Assembly: GCA_039621445.1 (NCBI GenBank)
Contig: CP154954.1
Coordinates: forward strand, 54,014,155 to 54,078,154
Origin: Euglena gracilis
Taxonomy: Eukaryota > Euglenida > Euglenophyceae > Euglenales
Direction of reading: 5' to 3'
Length of the DNA: 64,000 nt
In this document: one piece after another, positions 1-38,800 of the stretch
Numbering within the stretch: position 1 is the first letter of the stretch
How the letters are laid out: each line of letters opens with the position of its first letter
The notes under the pieces: model-generated
Databases searched by the model: none
Told to the model about the DNA's origin: nothing
Seen by the model: the letters and a program-made list of their open reading frames with translations, nothing else
Position numbers and translations under genes: made by a program

Positions 1-1521
1 GCCCCGCGCGGCTTCGAACCCTTGCCCCTCCTCATTGCTAATGAAACCACTCTGGACCAAATGATCTGTTTAAAATAATAAAGGGGTGTTTGTTATTGGG
101 GATTGTTGTCTACCATTAACACGTTGGTCATGAAAGCAAAAAGAAAGCAAACAGTAACAACCTTCTCTGTCAAAAAAAACTATAAAATTGAGAAATCTGC
201 ATTAAAGAAGTGATACTGAGGAAATTAACACTCCCAGCGTGAATAATAAATAAAAAGTCTGGGAAAAATCGCGGCAGCCCTCCAAGGTAATCAGGGGGGG
301 GTTTTATTGGGCAAAACTTCAAAGGCTTAAATTGACCAAGAAGGACACCACAGGCCCGTTTTTGGTATTTGGGGATTTTTTTTTGCACGATCTATTATCT
401 TTTTGATGCAATTTCTGATCCACTTCATTTATTCTTTCTTACTTTTTTTGCAATAATTCTGGTCGTCTTTCCTCGTTGTGTCTTTTGCCTTCAACGGTAG
501 TGCGGAGGGGGGACAGCCAGTCCTCAGGGGGGTTATCGTTTGGGTGGGTGCATTATTTTGGAGAATTTCATTCTTTAAAGTTTTGGGGGGGTTTACTTTT
601 TATTTTTCGACACAGGTCCACCCCATGTGGGGCAGAATTGTTTGCAAGCAATCTTGGCTTAGTGGGGATCACTGCCACTCAACAGCACAATTTTGTGAAT
701 GCTGGGGAAAGCCCTCGCACCCCTCTCAGTTCTAAAGGAATAAGCGTTTTCTTTTTTGCATTCTGAGTATGGCCTCTTGAGGACAGCCCTTTCTCAGGCC
801 AAAGGGCTGGCCAACAGACGGTCCAGGGCTCCAACAAGGCTGAAAATTCAAACAAAATAAACATATTTTTTTGATGCCTTGGGTGGATGGACAATGGTCC
901 AATGGATGCTGGAAGTCCAATTTTTCAATGTCGACCTATTTTCGCTGACAAATTTCAAAAAAAAAACGCCATTTCCCCCCTCTGGATTCTTTGTTTGAAT
1001 GTCTGGGATGGCGGTGTCTTTTCCCTTCCTGTTGCGGAGCTCCCTCTGGGAAACATGTGGATGATTGATCCAATGCTGCGAGGGGGTAGTCTGCACACCC
1101 CGCCAGGGATGTTTTATTATTATTATTTTTTAAAAAAACGAAGTTTTCAAGGCCTTTTTTTTATAGGTTTTTTCAGGTTTGAAATCCCATTTCCAAGGGC
1201 TGTTCTGGTGTCCTGAGCGTCAAACAGGGTTGAAAATCAAAAACTCCAAAAAAAATCCATTTCTCAGCTTTGTAGATGGACAACTTCCAAGGACGCCAGA
1301 AATATTTTTTTGAGTTGGTTTGTGTTTGGTTGGACTTTGCGAGTTCATTTACGCTCGGTGGTAAAAATACGGCCAGAATGATGCTTTAAACTTTTTCAAG
1401 TTTTTTTATTATTGTACTTTAAGGCGTTTTGGCCAAATTTTCTCATGGTCTTAAGTATTTTTGCATGATTTTTAAAGCCGCCTTAAAAGATAATATCTGC
1501 CACCCCTGACCATGGCCACAG
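1..1521. other. Non-coding, repeat-derived sequence upstream of the first recognised exon
   Basis: I see no credible exon here. Around 735-1,000 and 1,195-1,400 there are worn relatives of the MITE family described at 30,553, recognised by the shared wording 'gggtggatgga(c)aatggtcc' and 'gacgccagaaat'. The rest is T-rich, low-complexity sequence. It probably belongs to the intron upstream of the exon at 1,522, or to the 5' part of that gene, whose start lies outside the window or was not recognised. Confidence 0.5.
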
Positions 1522-29005
<27,484 letters not shown>

Positions 29006-29333
29006 GGAAGCGGAGTGCTTTGAGCAAAGGAAGGGGTTGCATGAGAAACCCTGTGGGCCAGAGCGATTTGTGAAAAGCAGAATGGGTCAGCTGGGTGGAA
29101 TGCAGCAACGACCCCAAATTGAGCGCAAGCAACACCAGTCGACTGACAGATACAAGGTGTTGAATGCATTTGCTGTTTTTTTTTTGGACGCCGCTGTGGT
29201 GGGCGTGCGTTTCTGAAGACGGGCCTCCCCCTTAAAATCGAACGCCACAATGCATTTTTATTGACCCTTGGTTTAGATTTCACCATGTCCTGTGAGACTC
29301 AAACAAATGGGTTTCTTTCCTTGGAAGTAAGGG

Positions 29334-29612
29334 CAGGACGGTCCATAAGGGACAGGATTTCCCCCTTTTTTCCTGTTAAGGGCCTCCCCTTAAGGACCGC
29401 CCCCCTCCCCCGGCCCAATGGCCCAAGGGTCCACCAAGGGAAGACCAGGGCCGAACTGGGACTTGAATGGGGGCAAAAAAGTTGAAAACTCATTTTTTTT
29501 AGGTTCACCGGTTTTCGCCCCAAAAAATGGCCATTTTTTCCTCCATTTTCCCTGTGGATTTTTAGTTGGATGTGCTGGGATAGCAGATTTCATTTGCTCA
29601 AGGACCGCCCTG
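29334..29612. mobile_element. hAT-like MITE copy
   Basis: It begins caggacggtccataag and ends aggaccgccctg, with the family's internal ccttaaggaccgcccc and ggatgtgctgggata landmarks. The flanking octamers agtaaggg and ggtagggg agree at six of eight positions. It lies between the coiled-coil and PDZ genes. Confidence 0.7.
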
Positions 29613-29629
29613 GGTAGGGGTCATGTTCA

Positions 29630-29700
29630 GCGCCTCCACAAATCAACGAAGGATTTGAAAGGGCAGCGCCTCCACAAATCAACGAAGGATTTGAAAGGGT
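29630..29700. repeat. 35-bp perfect tandem duplication
   Basis: Two consecutive copies of a 35-bp unit containing cctccacaaatcaacgaagg, just upstream of the PDZ gene. Confidence 0.9.
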
Positions 29701-29731
29701 CGGTGCAGTCCCCAATGCATAAAATTTCCCA

Positions 29732-29956
29732 ATGCGGCTGCAGATGCATGCGCTGCCCGCCTCCCGTTTTCCCCCTCCGTGTCGTGCCGCAGACCCCCTG
29801 CGGCTCAGCATGCTGCGCAGCTCCGCCGCCGCCGCCACCGCCGCCCCCCCGCCCTCCCTCGCCCTCCCCCGGCGCTCCTTGTCTCCCCGCCTCGCCGGCG
29901 TCTCCCCCGGCCGGGGCCGTCCCTGGGGGCCGGAGCGGCCCTTCCTCGGTGTGGAG
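29732..29956 (+). CDS. PDZ gene, exon 1
   Basis: Open from the ATG at 29,732, with a second in-frame ATG at 29,810 (MLRSSAAAATAAPPPSLALP). It ends PERPFLGVE before the donor gtcagg. An AG at 29,790-29,792 could instead make the upstream part intronic, in which case 29,810 is the likely start. Confidence 0.65.
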
Positions 29957-31931
29957 GTCAGGGGTTTTCTTAAGCCGGAGGGGACCCTACCCCCGGGGGG
30001 TCGGGCCACCCACCACCTGTTTTCCAGCCAGCACCTCCCGGCCAGGCTGTGGAACCCTGGGGTCCGCTGGAATATAGTTGGGTCCAGCCCCGCAAAACTG
30101 GGCAGGACCGAAAGAATTTTCGGCGCTTTTCACTGAAAATTTTTGACAAGGGGTCAAAAATGGCCAAAAAATGGCATTTTTTGGGGGTGCCTTTTGGGTC
30201 TTCATCTCCGAACTTTGACTGAAAAATGCCAACCCAGCTGGATTTGGGATTTTCGGGGCATTTTTTTTTTTGGGTACCCGCCGGTCTAGCCCCCATCCAG
30301 CACCTTTTTCCCGCCGGCCTGCAGGACCCCCCCTCCCTGGAGGCCCTCAAGAAAACCCCTGGTGGAGGTTGCCGTCGCTGACGACGGCCTCGGCAACCGC
30401 GGTAACGTGCTCGTCGTGCAGGCTGTGGCGCCCAACTCCCCGGCGGAGAGGGCGGGGCTGCGGGCACAGGTGTGCCCCAGAGGGGTCCCCACAACGATGG
30501 CCGGTTTTCTGCCACGAGCACATCCTGGAGGAAGCCCTCGGGAGGTCGCCACCAGGGCGGTCCTTAAGGGACAGGAAAGTTTTTTTTTTATTTCTTTAAG
30601 GACCGCCCCCCCCCCCCTTTCGGCCAAAGGCTAAGGGCCAGACTGGGACTTGAACGGGGTCCAAAATTAAAAAGTCCAAAAAAACACAGTCTTTGATGAT
30701 TTGGGTGGATGGACGATGGTCCAGGGGTGCCAGGATTCAATTTTTTTCCCGATGTCGACCTGTTCTCACTGAAAAATGCCAATATTTCTTGCCTATTTTC
30801 CTGTATATTTTTCACTGAGTGTGCTGGGACGGCGGAGTTTTTTTTTTATTTGCTTAAGGACCGCCCTGGTCGCCACGCTGCTTTTTGTCTCCTAATCCAT
30901 GACAAAAAGTGAAAACTGAGTTGAAAAATGCGTCTTTTGCAAAAATGCACCTGTTTCTCTTTCCCATTATCCCCTTTCCTTTCTGTCCTGCACCATTACT
31001 GAACTTTCACTTTTTTTTGGCAAACAAATTACTTTTCATTTACTTTTCTGACCTGTTATTTTCATTTCGCATTTCATATTTTGTTGTGAACCATCCCCTC
31101 CAACAGCTTGTCTTGGTCTTGCCCAATGCATCTCGAAGATGTTGATGTGTATGATCCCGTAACACATCTCTTAATGCCAACAAAATGTCTAGATAATCCC
31201 CCCCGCAGGATATCTTGGAGCGCTGGAATGGGCGAGCCCTGAACAGTCTGGCCATCTTTGAGAAGCTTCTGAGCGTGTGATCAGACCTGTCTGAGGTGGG
31301 CCAGAAGCCAAGGACACCCCCCCCCGTCAGAGTTCTCGTGCGATGGTCCAACTCTGTCCGGCTCAGCTCAGTTTGTGGAAGGAGTCTTTTCAGCCGGAGG
31401 GGGTCAATTGAGCCAGCAGCCTTTTCCCAGCCCTAAACCCTTCCTACTCCCACTCCCATCGAAAACCTAATTTTGGTATGGCGGCCCTAAGGATGGCTGG
31501 ATGGTTGGACGGCTGGACGGATTTTTTTTTGCCTTCGACAGTGCAGAAATGGGCCAAATGGGCAGAAAGAATTGGGTTGAAATGCGCTGGCCAATAGTTT
31601 TTTTTGCTTTTCAAAAGATTTTCCAGGACCTGAGCTGCCCCCCCCCCCCAGGGGGCTGTCAAGCGAAGTCCTGGTCAAAGTGGGTTCCCAACTCCCCACC
31701 TGGTTTGCACACAGTTCACATGTGCGTCCACCAACACAAACGGGGCCGTGATGTGAACGCGATTGGAACAGAATTGGCTGCTGGGAAGCGGGGGGTTGGC
31801 AGGCCTGCCGGTGTGGGCGGCGGGAGGTCGTCGCGCTGGAGTTCGTGCGGGACGGGGCTCGCCTCTGCTGCAAGGCGGTCGTCGTGCCTGCCAAGCGGAC
31901 GCCCTCCGCCGCCCGCCGCCAAGTCCTCTGA
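29732..31931 (+). CDS. Single-PDZ-domain protein gene, four exons (gene span)
   Basis: Exons are 29,732-29,956, 30,368-30,469, 31,209-31,274 and 31,803-31,931, all joined in phase 0. The start may be the ATG at 29,732 or the one at 29,810, giving 173 or 147 residues. The N-terminus is rich in Ala, Ser, Arg and Pro with few acidic residues, consistent with an organelle transit peptide but not proof of one. The rest is a PDZ fold spread over the exon junctions: PFLGVEV (carboxylate-loop-like), then VLVVQAVAPNSPAERAGL, then DILERWNGRALNS, then EVVALEFVRDG. PDZ domains bind C-terminal peptides and in HtrA/Ctp-type proteins sit beside a protease; no protease domain is seen here. An MITE lies in intron 2. 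Confidence 0.7.
30368..30469 (+). CDS. PDZ gene, exon 2
   Basis: The acceptor is ctggtggag and the donor gtgtgc, 102 bp. The core reads NVLVVQAVAPNSPAERAGLR, the classic PDZ strand-loop-helix segment. Confidence 0.75.
30553..30868. mobile_element. Intact hAT-like MITE with 8-bp target duplication
   Basis: 316 bp, starting CAGGGCGGTCCTTAAG and ending with its inverted counterpart CTTAAGGACCGCCCTG. It is flanked on both sides by GTCGCCAC (30,545-30,552 and 30,869-30,876), a perfect 8-bp direct repeat. An 8-bp duplication and CAGGG-type termini are the signature of hAT transposons. It has no ORF and must depend on a transposase elsewhere. It lies in intron 2 of the PDZ gene and is the reference copy for the family. 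Confidence 0.9.
31209..31274 (+). CDS. PDZ gene, exon 3
   Basis: The acceptor is cccccgcag and the donor gtgtga, 66 bp, phase 0, reading DILERWNGRALNSLAIFEKL and LS. This matches the PDZ segment after the 'AGL' turn, where Asn-Gly is the usual hairpin. Confidence 0.75.
31803..31931 (+). CDS. PDZ gene, exon 4 with stop
   Basis: The acceptor is ggttggcag. It reads ACRCGRREVVALEFVRDGAR, then LCCKAVVVPAKRTPSAARRQ, then VL and the stop TGA at 31,929. VVALEFVRDG is the last PDZ strand; the basic tail after it is unstructured. Confidence 0.65.
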   Translation, partial: ACRCGRREVVALEFVRDGARLCCKAVVVPAKRTPSAARRQVL

Positions 31932-32256
31932 CCTGCCGCAGTCTCCCCCGTTCGAGAACCAGGAGGCTCGCTGGCCTCATTGCTGTTCCCCCTGCGGCCT
32001 GTGCGAAGGTCCCTTATCCGCTTCGACCCCGCCCACTGTGTTGCGGCCCTAATGCCCGGCACAAGGCGCATCGCACTCCCCTTCATAGAGCCCCTTCTTC
32101 CCCTGCACTGGGCCTCGGCTCCCTGTCTTGCGGGAGCGCCTGACTCTGGTCAATGAGCTCGGCGGGTGGGTCGCCCGATTCGATGCTGTGCTGGTTCATT
32201 GCATTCCGTCCGCCATCCGATCCTCTTGCCACACTGCATCCATCCGTTTCTCCTCA
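31932..32256. other. Region after the PDZ gene, nothing recognised
   Basis: GC-rich sequence that probably contains the PDZ gene's 3' untranslated region and intergenic DNA. I found no exon pair or repeat terminus. Confidence 0.4.
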
Positions 32257-32661
32257 GTACCTCCCCCCCAAGCCCAATGAACACCCTTGCCCAATGAACA
32301 GGGGGTGTTCGGACTGTCTAGATTGTCACCATATACTTTTTTTTTGCGTCGGCAAGGAAATATTCTTTTGTTGTCGGTCAGGGAAGGATCAAGGGAGGGA
32401 TCAAGGGAGGGATCAAAGGAGGGAGGTGGACGCTCTTCATTCTTTGTCGCTTCGCCAGCTTTCCATTTGACCGTCTGAGAACAAACAGATATGCATTTGC
32501 CGTTAATTGTTGAGCGATTACGCGTGCATTGTTTATGCACGTTTCAAGGCTGCACTGCGAAGGTGACAGAATTAGTGAACACCCATGTACAATGCACGTC
32601 CCCTGTTCGGACCATCTAGATTGTCACCTTAGTGTTCATTGGGCTTGGGGGGGGGAGGTAC
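32257..32661. mobile_element. Small TIR element (MITE-like), ~405 bp
   Basis: The ends are inverted repeats of about 29 bp: left gtacctcccccccaagcc continuing caatgaacac, right gtgttcattgggcttg continuing to ggaggtac. Just inside there is also a directly repeated tctagattgtcacc (32,319 and 32,616). No coding sequence and no convincing target duplication. Confidence 0.65.
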
Positions 32662-33029
32662 CTTGTCTTGTCTAGAATTGTCTTTTTGGTTTCACAGACA
32701 ATTCAGAGGACTGCAACCAAAACCTGTTCAGGATGTACATAGTACATAGCACTGCCCCCGGTGCTGCCAAACGGTCCACAGGTTGCCCTGATCCTGGAGT
32801 GGATCCCCCCAATCACTGTGCAGGTGTACAGTTAGCGGACCGCCGCCTCTGGCGGTTGACAGTTCACAATTATTTGGAATCCGACTGTGAAGTGGTTTTT
32901 GTTCATGAACCCCCTCCCCCAAGGTTGATGAAAACGCCTCTATTTTTGACTGAAAGAAATTTGAAAGGAACTGCAATCCTGCCTTTTTCTGTTGAAGGTA
33001 TTGACTTTTTTTTTGGACGATGGGTGTCA

Positions 33030-33064
<35 letters not shown>

Positions 33065-33943
33065 ACAGTTGATTGTGGAGAATGGTACAACCAGTCCAAA
33101 AAACCGTGTGAGAAACACCCCATTCCTGTGAACACAGATGCTCATTCCCATTTCAGTTCTTTTCAGTCAAGACTGTCAGAATGGCCGGACTTTCTGTGAA
33201 ATCGCCTCCTATGTTGCAAGCTCCCAATAAGGAACAAAGGCTCTTTGGACCAGAGACACAGTTGTAATGGACACGCTCATGTGTGACTGAATGCGTGTCT
33301 GACATCTATGATTAATCTAACAACTTCAAGTCTTTTTGCAAACACCTGGCATTGTCAGGATTCAGCATTCAGAAGCTCAACTCTGATTTTCGAAGCTCTG
33401 AGTGTTTGGCTCTGTGCAGAGCTGATGGCCGTTCAACCACAAAGCAAAACTGACAGAAAACAGATCGTTTTAACAGCCTGCAATGGCATTGCAGTGCCAC
33501 ACACAACGTGGTGCCATATGCGCGGCTGGCACGGTGGGCTGGGCATCCCCATGCCCCCCCCCCTCCTGGACCGCACCCCACCTGCCCACCCCACCTCATC
33601 CCTCCCCGCCTCCAACAAGGGGGTCCAGACCGACCTTTGGGGAGGCACCTGGTCCGGATCGACCCCCCGGGGGGTACCCGGGACCCCCCAAAAGGTCATA
33701 TTTTTCCTTCTGGCTCTTGGCTTGCTTTTCATTTTTGGCAACTTTTTTGCCCAAAAAGTGCCCAAAATGGCACTTTTGGCTGATCTGGGGAGTCAAAATT
33801 TTCGGCCCGGCACAAAACGTCATCAGTCACCCAGACCGTTCCCCTGTTTAGGTGGGGTGTTCCCCTCACCCCCCCTTCCTGGTTTGGAGGGGGGTCCGAC
33901 CCCCCCCCCCACCTGCCCTCATATCGAAGCCTGCTCTGGCCAC

Positions 33944-34192
33944 AGGAGGTGCTGCCATATGGCGGAGGATGAAACAGAGGTTGGCGAGGAGTTGGAAGTG
34001 GACCAGAAGGCAGAGGATCGGAAGCGAGGTTTGCGGCAATGTTGCTTTGTATCAAAGCATTCAGCGCCTGGCATGGGTCTCCCAGGAAGGGTTGTGGCGA
34101 TTGTGGCCGAGGTTTTCAATTCACGGTGTTTTCGCTCTCTTTGCGGAGAGCACACCATGTGCGATTCTGTGGAGAGCCCATTGGAGGCCTGA
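33944..34192 (+). CDS. Possible exon of unknown gene
   Basis: A segment ending at a good donor (cctgag|gtgagg), preceded by ggccacag as a possible acceptor, open in all three frames. One frame gives an acidic N-terminus beginning MAEDETEVGEELEVDQKAED; another has SIQRLAWVSQEG. None gives the phase required by the next recognised exon at 35,681, so the link to the armadillo gene is unproven. Confidence 0.25.
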   Translation, partial: RRCCHMAEDETEVGEELEVDQKAEDRKRGLRQCCFVSKHSAPGMGLPGRVVAIVAEVFNSRCFRSLCGEHTMCDSVESPLEA

Positions 34193-34260
34193 GGTGAGGG
34201 TGAGGATTACGTTTCTGGAAGTCCACAATGTTGGACTTCGGGCAGGGCCATGGTTGCCTG

Positions 34261-34360
34261 ATTTTCAGTCCTAATTTATTTTTAAACCCCCAAGAGGTGT
34301 TGAGAGTTTGATTTTCAGTCCTAATTTATTTTTAAACCCCCAAGAGGTGTTGAGAGTTTG
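34261..34360. repeat. 50-bp perfect tandem duplication
   Basis: Two identical adjacent units, each starting attttcagtcctaatttatt and ending gagagtttg. Confidence 0.95.
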
Positions 34361-34647
34361 CCCATATACAATGTGGATGACACCAACAGACCAGACTGTA
34401 TTTTAGTCGGGTGCCGACCCCCCAGGGGGGGGGGTGCCTGCCTGGGCAGGCACTCCAAGGCACAAAAATCCGACCCCCCGGAGGGGGGGGGTAGGGCACT
34501 CGGCCAAAGGTGTCTAGCAGGCACTCCGGCGCCAAAGGCGCCGGAAGGCTCAAAAGAGGCCTATTTTCTGAGGAAAGTTTCTGGGCAGAGGCCGAAATCC
34601 GACCCCCCCCAGGGGGGGGGGGTAGTGCCTGGCAGGCACCTACGGCC

Positions 34648-34746
34648 GACCAGGGCCGACCAGGGCCGACCAGGGCCGACTATGATTTTCAGGACCCCGT
34701 AGGTGGGGGTTCCGACCAGGGCCGACCAGGGCCGACCAGGGCCGAC
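34648..34746. repeat. 10-bp gggccgacca minisatellite (two clusters)
   Basis: Perfect ten-base units occur at about 34,645-34,681 and again at 34,713-34,746, separated by a unique stretch. A third cluster lies at 35,217-35,246. The same motif in three nearby places suggests replication slippage or an expanding dispersed repeat. Confidence 0.85.
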
Positions 34747-35680
34747 TTGCATGTGATTGGCCGACCGAAGGGAAATGGATGAAGGAATTCGGCAGCTTTC
34801 CCTCTGGAACAAGCACCTCTGATGATGCTGGGCGATGCAGGGCGATGCTGGGCGATGCTGGGTGATGCTGGATTTTTGGAGACCAGAGGTGGGGGGGTTC
34901 CGATGCTGGCATTTGTCACTGATTTGGCAAATATTGGGCAATTTGGGTCAATCTGAGCCTTTTTTTATGGCATTTTGGCCATTTTGTGCCCTTTTGGTAA
35001 TTTTGGGTCACTTTTCACAATCTTTTGTGGATTTTGTTGGCGTTTTTGGGTAATTTTTGGTTATTTCAAGCCATTTAGGTCATTTTGGTTGCTTTTGGGG
35101 AGCCAATGGAGGCCTCATGGGGCACTTCCTTTTGATCTTGGCGAGACAATTCAGAAAATCATTGCATCCCTTCACATTTTTCTGTGAAGGATACCCCCAC
35201 CCATGGCCGACTATTTGCCGACCAGGGCCGACCAGGGCCGACCAGAGCACCAAAATGGGAAGTGACCACAGGTGCCTGGTGCCTGCCTGGGCAGGCACTC
35301 AAGGGCACTCCAGACCCCCCCCCCCCCGGGGCTGGTAAAAAGCAGCCTGCACCAGACTCGAATACATTCTTTATGTTCCACTGCTCGTCCTTCCTGTGAT
35401 ACAGTGGGGGCACTTTCGGCACCGACACCAACCAAAGGGGCAGGTCAGTGAAGCCATCAAGGGTTTTTTGGGGGTTTTAAATTTTGTGGAGTAAAATCAA
35501 TTTTTTTCCAGCCATGGTTTTTGGTCCCATTTTATTGGATTTAGGAAATCGTTTTGGGCATCATTTCTCCCCGGCATTTTTTTTACACCCCAAAAAGTCA
35601 CACAACCAATGAAAATTCCCCCTCTCATGCTGTCTGATTACCACTTCCACAAACACGCATCTCTGTGCTCTCATTGGCAG

Positions 35681-35808
35681 CGGAATTTGCGAAGGAACTA
35701 ATGCAGAAGATTGCCGTTGGGATGCGCGACAGCAAGACAGTAGCACGCCTCATGCAGGACATCGTCAAGCGCTGTGCAGACAGTGTGCACAATTTGGAGT
35801 TGATAAAA
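35681..35808 (+). CDS. Armadillo-like gene, exon 1 of those seen
   Basis: The acceptor is ctcattggcag and the donor gtgccc. It enters with two bases and reads EFAKELMQKIAVGMRDSKTV, then ARLMQDIVKRCADSVHNLEL and IK. Amphipathic helices with Leu/Met/Ile spacing; it leaves in phase 0. Confidence 0.55.
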
Positions 35809-38800
35809 GTGCCCATGTGTTCCTTGTGTGTGGGCAGTTCAGGTTTCTGTGTTTCACAAGTATTCACAGACACCCATCCAGATAGATTGATGCACCTTCT
35901 TTTTCCCTTGGGCGCACCACTCCTACCCCCCCCCCAAATAAACCCCCCCAAATTAGGACCCCCCAGCTGATTTTTGGCTAAAATCCAAAAGTGGACCCCC
36001 ATGCCAAAATAAGACCTCCCCTCAGGATTTTGGGAAAATACAAAAAAATAACCTCTCCCTAAAATTGTTAAAAATGTCCCCAAAATGGGTGATTTTTGAC
36101 ATTTTTTTTATCTCTGCCCATTCTGCATGTGTTAAAACCAGCATTTTTGAGACAAACTTTGTTCATTGCCAAAGCCGCCCTTTTTTGGACCTTTTTGGAC
36201 TATTTTTTTTGGACCCTTCCACGGGAAGGTTTTTTCGGCCGAATTTTTCAGCAGAATTTCAAAAGCTGACCCCCAAAAGATAAGACCCCCCCCCCCAGGG
36301 ATTTTCAGCAAAGGACCCAAAAATAAGACCCGGGGTCTTATTGGGGGGTTATGGATTGGGATAGAGTGAGGAATGGGGTTCAGGGTGTATGTGGAGTTCC
36401 GGTCACACATCTCTTTGAGGTTTTGTCAGACCGGTCTATTGCTTAAGAGTTCGCTCAACCCCCAGGGGGGCTGGACTGCAGCTAGTCCAAATTTGGAGAT
36501 TCTGGCAGACCCCCTGGGGGGGGGGTCTGCTAGCAGGGCTAGCTGGACCCCCTCCCCCGGGGGGGGAGTCCGGGGGTCCCCCCGACTGCAACAACTTTCT
36601 TCTGAGCAGAGGTGGAAACAACGTTTTTATGCATTTTTTGGTTGAATTTGCAAAAAAACCCCCAAATGGACGAAAATGCAAAAAGGATGAAATTGGGCAT
36701 TTTTTGCCGGTTTTGGGGGTCCAAAAAATTTTCAGCGCTTCGCGCCGGTCACGGAAAAGAGTTTTCCACAAGCTAGTCCATTTTTTTCAGTGTCCAGCAA
36801 AATGGCCAGCCAGTGGACCCCCCCCCCTCCCCCGGGTCCTTAAACAATAGCCTGTGTCAGGCCCCCGTGGGGGGGGGACTGCAGCCATCCACGATTTTGG
36901 CCCAGCCCAGCCGCAACAGCACCCCAGTGCTGTTGGTGAGGTGAGTGTATGTCCTTACAGCGCCGGAATTACACCAGAGTTGCCTCTCCAGCCAGGCGCA
37001 GCAGGACAGGAGCACTGGTGTAAGAGGTCCTTGACCACTCGCCACACAGCAAACTAGCGAAGTTAGCGCCAGCCATATACAGACAAGAATTTTAAGTGCA
37101 ACCAAGGGGGGGGGAGTGTGCTAGCGCAGCTAGCCAGCCCCTTTTGTTGGTTCCAGCCTTTTGACGCAAAGCGCTGAACATTTTGGGAAAAAAGTGTTCA
37201 CAAAATTCCAAAAATGGTGTTTGGGGGCTTTTTTGGGCATTTTTTTTGGGGTTGCCAGATGCGCATTTTTTTCAACTGTGTTTTGCAGGAAATTTGGGCA
37301 ATTTCCCCGATTTCGGCCTAGCCTGGCCCATCTCAGATGCAGGTGCGGTCCAGCCCCCCTCCCCCTCTGGGGGGGGGGGGCAGCCTAAATTTGTAGCCAG
37401 CCCAAATTTCAAGCCTTTGCCCAGCAACTCCCCTCCTGAAAAGGATGGATGGTTAGGGTCAGGTTAGGATTCTCATTCTTTGCCAAAGTTCTCACCCTGA
37501 CTTATTTGCAAACAGGGGAACCCTTTTTTATTTGGATTTATTTGCGTGGGTCCAACTGGGCAGTCAACCTTGCTGCTCTGCACCGCGTGCCATTGTTTGA
37601 AATACATCTTATCATTATCAGTTTCATTATCATCATTGTCATACCCCATGGGGTGGATGATTGGGTCCTGGGCTTGTCCCTCCCCACTTACACCCTGCAA
37701 CGTGGAGTGTCTGCAGTGCAATTACTACTTGCCTCAAATTAGTGCAGTTAATTCCCCTCCCCCTGTTCTCACAGAGTCTTACTGCCTTCATCTTGTGGAG
37801 GCTGGCGTGGCCACGGGTGGGATAGCACCAGTTTCCCCCCCATTTTCCCAGCCAGACTTTTCTTGCTCCCCCCTGGAGGGCACACAACCCTTCCTGTCCG
37901 GATTGAAATGGGCGATGCATTTTCATCGGTCGCTGTTTGTGTGAGCAATCCCAGCGGTGCCAACACTGACCTTCCACCAACCTTCCATCGTTTGACCTCC
38001 GGGGGTTGTGGGATGGATTGCCAAACCCAAACCCTAACCCCTCCCCTTGGAAGAAGGAAATGAATCCTGGCACCCCCATCTGAGCCGCCAACCCCCCCTT
38101 GGGCAACTTGAAGCCCCATTTATTGCGTAAACCAACCCTGCCTCGGGTGTCCCCCCCCCCTCTTCGACACGTCCCCGTCCGTGAATGAAGTGCCCCAGAT
38201 CTTCATGGCGGTGAAGACACACTGTGACAACCCGGCCACTGTTGCCGCTTGTTGCCGAGCCCTCCAGCTGAATGGTTTCAAGTACCAACGCAGCGGTGTG
38301 CCAAGTGCAATCCAGTGCGAAGGTGCAGTCAGGAAGTCAGCAATTCTTTCTGCATTCTGGAGGCGAATTGAAATTGATGAACTTTGAGTTGTTAATTGTG
38401 GTGAGCGATTTCGGAGACCGGGGGGGGGCTAATCCGGGCAGGGGTTCGTGGGAATCGACGGGGGACTCCTCGGGGTGTCCATGGGGGGGGGAGGGGCCCC
38501 TGGCTGGACTGCGTTGCGGGCGGAAAGCCATTCCGCCCACAACAGCGCCCAGGGCTTGAAGGGGGGGGGCAGGGACGTATGGGAAACCTGGGGGGATGCG
38601 GACCATGCGATTTCTTACTGACCCCTGGGGGGGGGGTCACTTCCATGGGTGGTTTGGACCCCTCCCAACCACCATACCCCGCTGGGGGGAGGTCCGGACC
38701 ATACCATTGCTTAAGGCGTGTCCAACCCACCCCCTGGTTTTTTCGGAGTGACTGATTGGGTTTTGGCACCAGACCCCCCCCCCCCCGGGGTGACAAGTGC

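Larger units (their letters stand above)
32662..35680. other. Intergenic or intronic sequence with local tandem repeats
   Basis: Visible contents are a (GT)n run at 33,031-33,062; a G/C-tract-rich segment at 33,540-33,940; a 50-bp tandem duplication at 34,261-34,360; ten-base gggccgacca repeats at 34,648-34,746 and 35,217-35,246; and a gatgctgggc repeat at 34,828-34,870. One possible exon (33,944-34,192) is listed separately. Otherwise I see nothing. Confidence 0.5.

Noticed and set aside
1-60. tRNA gene suggested by gcttcgaaccc near the window start
   Set aside because: Only a T-arm-like phrase is present and no cloverleaf can be drawn. Similar 'atcgaac' phrases recur in the MITE family.
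32733-33131. 132-codon ORF as a host exon
   Set aside because: It ends in a (GT)n tract and shows no domain or consistent splice sites.
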